From assembly GCA_002394125.1 (NCBI GenBank), contig DGSY01000132.1:1-16328 (forward strand): a DNA stretch of 16,328 nucleotides, written 5' to 3'. This document shows, in pieces, positions 1 through 6,797 of the stretch (within the stretch, counting starts at the first letter, position 1; every line of letters starts with the position of its first letter). The translations under genes were made by a program, and so were the position numbers. The notes under the pieces were generated by a model. The model saw only the letters and a program-made list of their open reading frames with translations, had not been told where the DNA came from and ran no database searches. The stretch comes from Ruminococcus sp. UBA4350 (lineage in GTDB: Bacteria; Bacillota; Clostridia; Oscillospirales; Ruminococcaceae).

Positions 1-16
1 CCTCGCACCCGCCGTG

Positions 17-151
17 CTAGTCGATGATCTTTGCGATCACCAGAAGCACTGTGCCGACAAGCAAGTCAATCAGCGCGCCGATCAGGATGCCCGTCCAGTC
101 ACGCGAGCTGTGCGGCTTGCTTTTTTCGTGCTTCGGTTTGTATCGAGCCAA
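17..151 (-). CDS. small single-pass membrane protein, function unknown
   Basis: A 44-codon reading frame on the minus strand starts with TTG. An excellent ribosome site (AAAGGAGGTGAGG on the minus strand) lies 6 bases upstream, and a perfect consensus promoter sits just beyond. The product has a basic, hydrophilic N-terminal third (about residues 1-18, rich in K, R, H and S). A hydrophobic stretch follows from about residue 22 to 41 (ILIGALIDLLVGTVLLVIAK), ending in IID. That is the layout of a single-pass membrane peptide with a cytoplasmic basic tail. I do not recognise a named family. Short hydrophobic peptides of this size with strong expression signals include type I toxins and holin-like peptides, but nothing in the sequence proves either role. 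It is transcribed away from the structural module, so it belongs to a different transcription unit. The strength of the signals makes a real gene likely despite its size. Confidence 0.7.
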   Translation of the reverse strand: MARYKPKHEKSKPHSSRDWTGILIGALIDLLVGTVLLVIAKIID

Positions 152-176
152 TGTCCTCACCTCCTTTCATGATTCT

Positions 177-205
177 ATTATATCATAAATGTGCAATAAT
201 GTCAA
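177..205 (-). promoter_or_regulatory. perfect consensus sigma-70/sigma-A promoter for the leftward small gene
   Basis: On the minus strand TTGACA (200-205) and TATAAT (177-182) are both exact consensus hexamers separated by exactly 17 bases. Transcription would begin around 170 and reach the ribosome site of the 44-residue gene almost at once. One of the TGTGCA motifs (190-195) lies inside the spacer, so a bound protein there would block this promoter. Confidence 0.85.
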
Positions 206-262
206 GCGCTTTGAATGAAAAAGATGCACAAAGATTCAGCGGCACATTTGTGCAACATTTTC
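187..262. repeat. three copies of a TTTGTGCA-type motif between divergent promoters (operator-like)
   Basis: The sites are 187-203 (core ATGTGCAA, forward), 217-234 (reverse orientation, core TGCACAAA) and 245-262 (forward, core TTTGTGCAAC). The second and third form an imperfect inverted repeat, 14 of 18 positions matching, with arms 10 bases apart. The first overlaps the spacer and -35 of the leftward promoter. The other two lie just upstream of the rightward promoter's -35 region. This placement suits a regulator that represses one side and activates the other. An exact 11-base copy of the third core (TTTGTGCAACA) recurs at 900-910 in front of terS. Confidence 0.5.
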
Positions 263-272
263 TGAAAATATC

Positions 273-303
273 ATGGCATATCATACTGTACCTGTGCTAT
301 AAT
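273..303 (+). promoter_or_regulatory. rightward promoter with extended -10
   Basis: An exact TATAAT (298-303) is preceded by TGC, making an extended -10 element (TGnTATAAT). The -35 is poor: the best match is ATGGCA at 273-278 with a long 19-base spacer. Such promoters often rely on the extended -10 or on an activator, and the TTTGTGCA inverted repeat just upstream could hold one. Transcription would start near 310, run into the terminator at 347-382, and continue into the HNH and head genes only if termination is bypassed. Confidence 0.6.
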
Positions 304-346
304 GTAAACGTAAAAATATACCCGCACCAAAAATAAAATACCGCGT

Positions 347-382
347 AAGCACCTGAGCTTCTGCTTGGGTGCTTTTTGTTTT
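347..382 (+). terminator. intrinsic terminator in the leader of the structural module
   Basis: The arms AAGCACC (347-353) and GGTGCTT (368-374) pair perfectly. AGC/GCT pairing inside the loop (356-358 with 363-365) strengthens the hairpin, and a T-rich tail follows (TTTTTGTTTT, through 382). It lies about 45 bases downstream of the rightward -10 and before the HNH gene, so it would make a leader RNA of roughly 70 bases unless antitermination or readthrough occurs. Confidence 0.7.
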
Positions 383-407
383 CATGAAAGCCGGTGATGC
401 TATCGCA

Positions 408-854
408 ATGACACCCTGCCCGCGCTGCGGAAAGCTGATCCCTGTCGGTTCGCGCTACTGCGCCGGCTGCAAGCCGGTCATGCAGAAGGCAGCAGAGGAA
501 GCGAGGGCGAGAAAACGGGCAGCAAGAGCAAAGCGATACCGCACTGCGCATCCGCGAAAGGATGACCGCTGTGCGGCGTTCTACCGCGGTTCAGACTGGA
601 AGCGCACGAGCCGTGCAAAGCTGAATGCGGTATCCTACCGATGCGAAGCACAGATCGACAGCGGCTGTGCCGGGATCGCCTGCGAGGTGCATCACATTCA
701 GCCGATCCAGACGCCCGAAGGCTGGGAACGCCGGCTTGACTGGGAGAATCTCGAAGCGGTCTGCACGCACTGTCACAATCTCCGACACGCAGGCAGATTT
801 ACCCGAAAGCCTGAACCCGGTGTGCTGGACCTCAGTACCCTAGGGGGCGGGTAA
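408..854 (+). CDS. HNH endonuclease next to terminase
   Basis: This is a 148-residue HNH nuclease. An N-terminal zinc knuckle, CPRCG at residues 4-8 with a second CAGC pair at 18-21, is followed by a basic linker (about 28-50). The HNH core has VHHIQP (H95/H96), WENL (N114) and CTHCHNLRH (C119, C122, H123). C79, C92, C119 and C122 could hold the structural zinc. HNH proteins beside the terminase are needed for cos cleavage and packaging in HK97-like phages, so a packaging role is the best reading. I chose the ATG at 408 because a weak GGTGAT ribosome site lies about 10 bases before it. In-frame starts at 369 (GTG) and 384 (ATG) would put the start in or just past the terminator hairpin. The end of the gene, coding a GGG tail, is a G-rich run that may be part of the cos/pac region. 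Confidence 0.88.
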   Translation: MTPCPRCGKLIPVGSRYCAGCKPVMQKAAEEARARKRAARAKRYRTAHPRKDDRCAAFYRGSDWKRTSRAKLNAVSYRCEAQIDSGCAGIACEVHHIQPIQTPEGWERRLDWENLEAVCTHCHNLRHAGRFTRKPEPGVLDLSTLGGG

Positions 855-943
855 AAAAGTTTGAAGCACCTAAGAGGGTAACGAGCACAGAAGCTAGGCT
901 TTGTGCAACAAATTCCCCAAACCGGCAAAGCGGAGGTGAAAGC
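836..943 (+). other. candidate cos/pac region between HNH gene and terS, with hairpin
   Basis: The segment starts with a G-rich run (CTAGGGGGCGGG) followed by AAAAAAGTTT. It then contains a strong hairpin: GCACAGAAGC (885-894), loop TAG, GCTTTGTGC (898-906), nine pairs with one bulged G. No T-run follows, so it is not an intrinsic terminator. The right arm includes an exact copy of the TTTGTGCAACA motif (900-910) seen in the left control region. In many HNH-containing phages the cleaved cohesive end lies between the HNH gene and terS, close to such a G-rich run. This assignment is by position and composition only. Confidence 0.4.
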
Positions 944-1462
944 ATGGCAAGACCGCGGGAACCGATCGAGCTGATTCAGGCAAAGGGCAGAAAGCACCTG
1001 ACGAAGCAGGAAATCGCCGAACGGCATCAGACTGAGATCGCGCCGGTCTGCCCTGACGCGCTTCTCCCGCCGCGCTATCTGACGGCCGCGCAGAAAAAGC
1101 GCTTTCTCGCGATCGCGGAGCAGCTTGCAGCGCTCGGTATTCTCGGCGAGACAGACACCGATGCCGTTGCAAGGTATGTGACGGCGGAATCGCTCTATGA
1201 GGATGCTGTGCGAACGCTGCGGGCAGCCGTCCGGAAAAAGCCGCCGCCGGACAGCGGCTTCGAGGAGCAGGCACTCTATATCAAGGCGCTCGACACCGCC
1301 CAGCGTACACAGGACAGACTGTTCCGGCAGGCGCAGTCTGCGGCGCGTGAGCTGGGGCTGACGATCTCTGCCCGGTGCAAGATTGTGATTCCGCAGAAGC
1401 AGCCGGAAGCGCCCGCCGAAAACAAATTTGCGAAGTTCCTGCAAAAGCGTGATGCCGGGTGA
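944..1462 (+). CDS. terS: terminase small subunit (P27-like)
   Basis: This 172-residue protein recognises the phage DNA packaging site and recruits the large subunit. Length, basic N-terminus (MARPREPIEL), the LTKQEIAERH helix near residues 19-28, and the alpha-helical body with a hydrophilic C-terminal tail ending in KFAKFLQKRD fit P27-type small terminases. The ATG is preceded by a strong GGAGGTGA ribosome site four bases away. The stop overlaps the GTG start of the large subunit by four bases (GTGA), a typical coupled TerS/TerL junction. Upstream is the candidate packaging site. The family call rests on general resemblance and context; no catalytic residues are expected in this protein. 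Confidence 0.85.
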   Translation: MARPREPIELIQAKGRKHLTKQEIAERHQTEIAPVCPDALLPPRYLTAAQKKRFLAIAEQLAALGILGETDTDAVARYVTAESLYEDAVRTLRAAVRKKPPPDSGFEEQALYIKALDTAQRTQDRLFRQAQSAARELGLTISARCKIVIPQKQPEAPAENKFAKFLQKRDAG

Positions 1463-3207
1463 AGGACCGTGTCACGGAATATGCACGTCTGGTTGTATCC
1501 GGTGTGCGTGTCGCCTGTCAGCTGCACCGGCTGGCCTGTCAGCGGCATCTGCATGATCTGGAACGGCAGAACACCAAAGAATTTCCGTATTACTGGGATA
1601 CCGAAGCATCGGAACGCGTCCTCGAATACGCCGAGACGCTGACGATCTCCGAGGGCGAAGCTCCGCGTCCGGTGCGGCTGATCGGCAGTCAGATCTTTTC
1701 GCTCGGCTGCACATTCGGATGGATGAAATCCGGAACGCATTACCGCAGATTCCGCCGCCGCTACAAGAGCATTGCCCGTCAGAACGGCAAGACCTTTGAA
1801 AACGGCATCATGGGAACCTATATCGCGGGATTCTCCGGCTATATGCACGGCAAACTGTTCACAGCGGCGACCAAAAAGCGGCAGGCGCGGCTTGCATGGG
1901 AGCAGATGGCGCAGTTCATCAAAGCGGATGCCGATCTCGGCGCATTCTTTACGGTCAAGGATTACAAATCCCTGATCGAAGCGAATGAAACGCACTGTAC
2001 GATCGAGGCACTCTCCCGCGAGGGCGGCCTTGACGACGGATTCCGCAGCATCTTCGCAAGCATCGACGAGCTGCATCAGCACAAGGACAACAAGGTTTAC
2101 AAGGCAATCTACAACGGCACCAGAAAGCTCAAGGAAACGCTCGTTTCGATGATTACGACACGCGGCGACAATCTGCGGAGCTGGTGCAAGGAAATGGATG
2201 ATTACGCCGTCGGGATCCTGCGCGGGGATTATACCGCCGAGGATTTCTTTGTGGATATCCACTGTCTCGACGACGGCGACGATATCTGGGATCCGGCAAA
2301 TTACATCAAGGCAAATCCGATCTTTGAGATCGACCGCGATGCCTATGAAACCATGCTGCACGATGCGCAGACCGCAAAGGATTCCGGCGGCGATGACCTG
2401 AAGGATTTCGTCATCAAATGCTGCAATCTGTGGATCCGGCACGCGGATAACCGTTATCTGCATCCGGATCACTGGAAGGCGTGCGGCACATCCCGCAGCC
2501 TTGCAGATATTGTGCAGGCAGGATATACGCGCTGCTTCGCCGGACTTGACCTGTCGAGCGGCGGCGACCTGACAACGCTTTCCCTGCTGTTCCCGCTCGG
2601 TGACGGCAGATTCTATATCTACAGTCACAGCTTCATGCCATACGGCAGAATGCAGGAGCATATTGAAACGGATCTTGCGCCCTATGACCTGTGGGAACAG
2701 AACGGTCTGCTGACCGTCACCGGCGGCGAATCCGACTATATGACCGATTACAAATTCATCCTCTCACATCTTGCGGCGCTGCGCGATCAGTTCGGGCTGC
2801 AATATCAGGCGATCGGCTATGATCCGCACAATGCCGCCGGCATTCTCAGCGATCTGGAAGCCTTCGGCTGTCCGCTTGTCTCGATCACGCAGTCTGCTCG
2901 GAATCTCGATGATGCGACTGTTGCCGTGCGGCTGCTCTGCAAGGGACATCAGCTTGAATACGACAGCAGCAATGAGCTGCTCACATGGTCGATGCTCAAT
3001 GCCGTGACCGTGCAGAACAGCTTCGGCGAGATCAAGATTGACAAAAAGCCCGGTGCAAAATTCCGCCGCATAGATCCCTGCGATGCCGTGATCGACGCCT
3101 ACAAGGTGCAGCTCGTCACCGGCAGCGGCGCGGGCGGAACGGCGGAGAATCTGAATGACGCGCTTGCGGAATATCTCACGGCAATGGGCTGGGCGGAAAG
3201 GAGTTGA
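1459..3207 (+). CDS. terL: terminase large subunit, ATPase/nuclease (HK97 type)
   Basis: This is the 582-residue packaging motor. The N-terminal ATPase has Walker A-like SIARQNGKT (about residues 104-112) and Walker B IFASIDELH (about 198-206, acidic pair D203/E204). The C-terminal RuvC-like nuclease shows GLDLSSGGD (D364), IGYDPHN (D455) and DPCDAVIDA (D542 and D546), the spaced acids expected for two-metal cleavage. Length is normal and no frameshift or intein is visible. It starts with GTG inside the terS stop codon region without a clear ribosome site of its own, implying translational coupling. Its last codons carry the AAAGGAG that serves the portal gene. It acts with TerS, the portal and probably the HNH protein to cut concatemers and fill the head. 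Confidence 0.96.
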   Translation: MKDRVTEYARLVVSGVRVACQLHRLACQRHLHDLERQNTKEFPYYWDTEASERVLEYAETLTISEGEAPRPVRLIGSQIFSLGCTFGWMKSGTHYRRFRRRYKSIARQNGKTFENGIMGTYIAGFSGYMHGKLFTAATKKRQARLAWEQMAQFIKADADLGAFFTVKDYKSLIEANETHCTIEALSREGGLDDGFRSIFASIDELHQHKDNKVYKAIYNGTRKLKETLVSMITTRGDNLRSWCKEMDDYAVGILRGDYTAEDFFVDIHCLDDGDDIWDPANYIKANPIFEIDRDAYETMLHDAQTAKDSGGDDLKDFVIKCCNLWIRHADNRYLHPDHWKACGTSRSLADIVQAGYTRCFAGLDLSSGGDLTTLSLLFPLGDGRFYIYSHSFMPYGRMQEHIETDLAPYDLWEQNGLLTVTGGESDYMTDYKFILSHLAALRDQFGLQYQAIGYDPHNAAGILSDLEAFGCPLVSITQSARNLDDATVAVRLLCKGHQLEYDSSNELLTWSMLNAVTVQNSFGEIKIDKKPGAKFRRIDPCDAVIDAYKVQLVTGSGAGGTAENLNDALAEYLTAMGWAERS

Positions 3208-4487
3208 AGCCTACGAATATTTTTGAACGCATCCGGCTGCTCTTCCGCCGGAAATCTGCGGGGCAGTATGTAGATTATGTCGGAGCGCAGCATGACAGGC
3301 TGCTGGAATTTCTCGGCATTGACAGAAAGCTCACCGGCTCTGCGCTCTCAGAGGCGACCTATTTCGCCTGCTGCAAGGTGCTGAGCGAAAGTCTCGGCAA
3401 GCTGCCGCTGAAGATCCGGCAGCGCACCGAGGATCACGGCGTAATCACGCTGCGCGGGCATCCCTTTTATCAGTGCATCGCAGTCCGCCCGAATCCCTAC
3501 ATGACCGCAACGACCTTCTGGAGCAGCATGGAGCTCTGCCGCAATCACTACGGCAACGGCTATGCATGGATCGACACGCACGATCCGAAGCATCCGCATC
3601 TCTGGCTGCTGCCGCCCGACCGCGTGAAGATATGGTATGATGATGCGCGGGTGCTGCGGAATGTGCCGGATGTTTATTATCAGTACAGCAGTCCGGAGGG
3701 AATCATTGTGCTAGGCAGCGAGGAAGTGCTGCACATGAAATCGCATCTCTGCATGGACGGGATCTGCGGGATCTCCGTGCGGGAGCAGCTCGGCAGCTCG
3801 ATCGGGAATCTGCGGAAATCACAGAAGCTGCTCGAATCGCTCTATGATTCCGGCCTCTCCGCAAAGGCCGTTCTGCAATACACCGGCACGCTGAATGATG
3901 CGAATATCGCCGCGCTCGTGGACGGCATCAAAAAATATATGTCCACATCGCAGAGCGGTGCGGAGCAGGTCATCCCGATCCCGGTCGGCTTCACGATCAC
4001 GCCGCTGAATATGAAGCTGACGGATTCGCAGTTTCTGGAGATCCGGCAGGCAAGCGCCTTGCAGATCGCTGCGGCGTTCGGCGTCAAGCCCTATCAGATC
4101 GGCGATTACACACAGTCCAGCTATTCCGGAACCGAAGCGCAGCAGCTTTCATTCCTGATCGACACAATGCTCTATATTCTCAAGCAGTATGAGGAGGAGA
4201 TCGCCTATAAGCTGCTGACCGATCAGGAATGCGAAAAAGGCTGCTTTGTGAAGTTCAATACCGATGTCGTTCTGCGCGCTACAATGGAGCAGCGGCTCTC
4301 TGCGCTCGGTACGGCGGTCGGGAACTTCATCTACACACCGAATGAGGCGCGTGATTATGAGGATCTCCCTCATGTTCCGGGCGGCGATCAGCTGCTCGGC
4401 AACGGCAATGCGATCCCCGTGACACTCGCCGGAAGACAATATGTAAACGAAAAGGAGGCGGAACATGGAACCGTTCAGGATCCATAA
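3204..4487 (+). CDS. portal protein (HK97 family)
   Basis: This 427-residue portal subunit forms the ring at the head vertex through which DNA passes. Recognisable HK97-portal features are the LFRRK start (residues 12-16), the YFACCKVLSESLGKLPLKI segment (about residues 49-67), the RNHYGNGYAWI stretch, LLPPDRVKI, the LHMKSH motif, and the AAFGVKPYQIGDY segment. The length fits. The start is odd: the TTG at 3204 overlaps the terL stop by four bases (TTGA), but AAAGGAG abuts it with no spacer. The true start could be slightly different (for example the ATT codon at 3219). The gene overlaps the protease by 23 bases, so the C-terminal codons also contain the protease ribosome site (AAAGGAGG). Confidence 0.95.
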   Translation: MKPTNIFERIRLLFRRKSAGQYVDYVGAQHDRLLEFLGIDRKLTGSALSEATYFACCKVLSESLGKLPLKIRQRTEDHGVITLRGHPFYQCIAVRPNPYMTATTFWSSMELCRNHYGNGYAWIDTHDPKHPHLWLLPPDRVKIWYDDARVLRNVPDVYYQYSSPEGIIVLGSEEVLHMKSHLCMDGICGISVREQLGSSIGNLRKSQKLLESLYDSGLSAKAVLQYTGTLNDANIAALVDGIKKYMSTSQSGAEQVIPIPVGFTITPLNMKLTDSQFLEIRQASALQIAAAFGVKPYQIGDYTQSSYSGTEAQQLSFLIDTMLYILKQYEEEIAYKLLTDQECEKGCFVKFNTDVVLRATMEQRLSALGTAVGNFIYTPNEARDYEDLPHVPGGDQLLGNGNAIPVTLAGRQYVNEKEAEHGTVQDP

Positions 4488-5178
4488 AAGCACATCGCTT
4501 TCCGCAGCAAGGCCGGACGATGCGGCGCTGGAAAAAATCAACCGCTTCACCCTCGAACCGCTGACCGCAGAGCAGGTCTTTACCTTCAAAGCCACGCTCT
4601 GTGATACGCGCATCGACCGCGACGGCGAATGCTTCACCAAAGCGGCGCTCGCAAGGCTGAAGGAGCTGTTCATCGGCAGGACGACGATCAAGGATCACAT
4701 GATGAGCGCTGAAAATCAGATCGCGCGCATCTACGATACCGAGCTTGTGCGCAGCGGCGATGATACCGAGCTGATCGCATACTGCTACATGGTGCGCACA
4801 TCCGGCAATGCCGACCTGATCGCAGAGATCTCCGGCGGCATCAAGAAGGAGGGCAGCGTTTCCTGTGCAGTCTCACAGCGGGTATGCAGCATCTGCGGAA
4901 AGAACAATCTGCAAACGCCATGCCGCCATATCGCCGGCAGGGAATATGACGGCGAGATCTGCTGCAAGCTGCTTGACAGCGTCGAGGATGCATATGAATT
5001 CTCGCTGGTCGCCGTCCCCGCACAGCGCAGTGCAGGAATCCATAAAGAAGCGGAGCTCCCCGAAGAAATGCCGGAGAAACCGCAGGATGATACACAGGCA
5101 GTTCAGGCACTGCTGCTCTCCGCAAGGGCAGCGGCCTGCCGTGCAAAATACTTCACCGAACAGGAGGAAATCACATGA
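4465..5178 (+). CDS. HK97-type prohead protease
   Basis: This 237-residue serine protease processes the capsid scaffold domain during head maturation. Visible landmarks are the beta-rich start FKATLCDTRIDRDGE (about residues 41-55), the catalytic-type His in IKDHMM (H78), the SVSCAV motif with the likely nucleophile S133, and the family signature AYEFSLVAVPAQ (about residues 176-187). Between nucleophile and signature sits a cysteine-rich insertion, CSICG...PCRH (C141, C144, C153, H155), that could bind zinc. The last 50 residues are a hydrophilic tail with an alanine-rich helix. The start follows AAAGGAGG, and the stop overlaps the capsid ATG by four bases (ATGA). Its place between portal and capsid is the usual order. 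Confidence 0.93.
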   Translation: MEPFRIHKSTSLSAARPDDAALEKINRFTLEPLTAEQVFTFKATLCDTRIDRDGECFTKAALARLKELFIGRTTIKDHMMSAENQIARIYDTELVRSGDDTELIAYCYMVRTSGNADLIAEISGGIKKEGSVSCAVSQRVCSICGKNNLQTPCRHIAGREYDGEICCKLLDSVEDAYEFSLVAVPAQRSAGIHKEAELPEEMPEKPQDDTQAVQALLLSARAAACRAKYFTEQEEIT

Positions 5179-6467
5179 AATCCAAAAGAATCCGTGAGCT
5201 TCAGCAGCTCATCCTCAGCAAGTCCGCCGAAATGGAGACCGCCCTGACCGGCGAGACTAAGGACATCGCAAAAGCCGAATCCCTCAATGACGAGATCACA
5301 GGCTTCGAGCGTGAGATCGCTGTGCTGAATGCGGCGATCGCCCGCGAAAAGGCTACCGTACCGGAGGAGCCGGCACAGAAGCAGAAAACCGAAAGCATTG
5401 AAAAGGAATTTGCCGATGCAGCCCGCAGCGGCTTCCGGACAAAGGCCATGAACGAAACGACCGGCGCGGACGGCGGATATACCGTGCCGGAGGACATTCA
5501 GACACGCATCGAGCAGTTCCGCGATGCGAAATTCTCGCTGCGGCAGCTCGTTTCTGTCGAGAATGTCACGACGAAATCCGGCAGGCGGACATTCAAGAAG
5601 CGCGCCCAGCAGACCGGCTTTGCAAAGGTCGCGGAGGGCGGCAAAATGACGCGCAAGGCATCGCCGCAGTTCCAGATCATGGAATACACAATCGAGAAGT
5701 ACATGGGCTATCTGCCGGTGACGAATGAGCTGCTTGCCGATTCCGATGCGAATATCACAAGCACGATCGTCGAATGGCTCGGCGATGAAGCCCGCGTAAC
5801 GGACAACTGCAATATTATCGCGGAGATTCAGAAAAAGACGGCGGAGGAATTCACCTCGCTGGACAGCATCGAGCGCGCCTTTGTCGTGACGCTCGGTCAG
5901 GCGTTCCTCAGCACCTCCGCGCTCATCACGAATGATGACGGCCTGTTCTGGCTTTCGACACTCAAGGACAAGGACGGCCGCAAGCTGCTTGCACCGGATC
6001 CGCAGAACACGATGCAGTCCCGCATTTCGGTCGGCACGACCTTTGTGCCGGTACGCGTGATTCCGAATGCGGACTGGAGCTCTGCGCCGGTCTATGCCGT
6101 CACTGCTGACACGACCGTCACCGCAGGCAAGACCTATTACACCCGCACCGGCTCCGGTACGGCGGAGTCTCCGTATGTATACACAGAAGTTGCCGAGCCG
6201 ACAGGAAATCCGAAGACCTCCGGCTATTACGAGATCTCCGGCATGGCGATCCCGATTGTCTGCGGCGATCTCAGGGAGGGCATCAAGCTCTTTGACCGGC
6301 AGCAGATCTCGCTCCGTACCAGCACAGAGGCAGTTGTCGGCAGCGGCGAGGATACGGTCAATGCGTTCGAGCAGGATATGACGATCTTTGCAGGTCATCT
6401 GCGCGAGGATGTCGAGACACGCGATCCGGATGCATTTGTCTACGGTATTCTGACCGTCACGGCATAA
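5175..6467 (+). CDS. major capsid protein (HK97 fold) with built-in scaffold and an inserted domain
   Basis: This is a 430-residue capsid subunit. Residues 1-60 are a charged coiled-coil delta domain (fused scaffold). The linker to about residue 90 probably contains the protease cut site, and the mature subunit begins near AMNETTGADGGYTVPEDIQT (91-110). HK97 landmarks follow: GKMTRKASPQF (156-166), PVTNELLADS (181-190), ITNDDG (251-256), GTTFVPVRV (287-295), IVCGDLREG (361-369). Between PNADW and GMAIPIVCGDL lies an extra segment of about 48 residues (about 307-354), rich in T, Y, G and S. It is not part of the basic fold and is probably exposed on the shell. The ribosome site is AGGAGG, and the start overlaps the protease stop by four bases. 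Confidence 0.95.
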   Translation: MKSKRIRELQQLILSKSAEMETALTGETKDIAKAESLNDEITGFEREIAVLNAAIAREKATVPEEPAQKQKTESIEKEFADAARSGFRTKAMNETTGADGGYTVPEDIQTRIEQFRDAKFSLRQLVSVENVTTKSGRRTFKKRAQQTGFAKVAEGGKMTRKASPQFQIMEYTIEKYMGYLPVTNELLADSDANITSTIVEWLGDEARVTDNCNIIAEIQKKTAEEFTSLDSIERAFVVTLGQAFLSTSALITNDDGLFWLSTLKDKDGRKLLAPDPQNTMQSRISVGTTFVPVRVIPNADWSSAPVYAVTADTTVTAGKTYYTRTGSGTAESPYVYTEVAEPTGNPKTSGYYEISGMAIPIVCGDLREGIKLFDRQQISLRTSTEAVVGSGEDTVNAFEQDMTIFAGHLREDVETRDPDAFVYGILTVTA

Positions 6468-6485
6468 CGAAGGGAGGCTTCCGGC

Positions 6486-6797
6486 ATGATGCCGACACTG
6501 AATGATGCAATGACCTATCTCGGCATCGAGCCGGAATACGCCGATGAACGCATCACACAAAATGTTTCCGATGCACTGTCTGCCGCGATCGGTCTGCTGC
6601 GCGGCGGCATCGGTGCAGATGCGGATACCGTCTTTGCGAAGGATGACCGTGCGCGGCAGCTCGTCCTGATCTATACGGATGATCTTTACAGCGAGCGGAC
6701 GCTCAGTAGTGCAAAGGCCAATGCCGCACAGCGCCGGCTTGCGGACAGTCTGGAGCTTCAGCTCCGCATGGAATATGCAAAGGCAGGCGGAACATGA
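6486..6797 (+). CDS. head-tail connector (HK97 gp6-like)
   Basis: This 103-residue helical protein follows the capsid gene, the usual place of the connector that docks beneath the portal. It has the short DNA-packaging adaptor pattern: N-terminal LNDAMTYLGIEPEYADERI, then an amphipathic helix with ISDALSAAIGLL-like spacing, a short loop, then a helix containing ARQLVLIYTDDLYSER and a hydrophilic helical tail. The ribosome site is GGGAGG about seven bases before the first ATG; a second ATG follows directly, so either may be used. Its stop overlaps the next ATG by four bases. The function is inferred from fold-like pattern, size and position. Confidence 0.82.
   Translation: MMPTLNDAMTYLGIEPEYADERITQNVSDALSAAIGLLRGGIGADADTVFAKDDRARQLVLIYTDDLYSERTLSSAKANAAQRRLADSLELQLRMEYAKAGGT

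Noticed and set aside
31..336. Rightward 101-codon frame across the left control region
   Set aside because: It runs through promoters and the antisense of the small membrane gene, has no ribosome site and low-complexity cysteine/serine-rich translation.
885..906. Hairpin before terS as a transcription terminator
   Set aside because: No T-run on either strand next to the stem; a structural or packaging role is more plausible.
1276..2661. Long open frame of 461 codons on the minus strand opposite terL
   Set aside because: It mirrors the codon bias of terL (GC-rich third positions), has no ribosome site or recognisable domain, and terL is certain.
5103..6560. Minus-strand frame of 485 codons opposite the capsid gene
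   Set aside because: Shadow of the capsid gene; no independent evidence.
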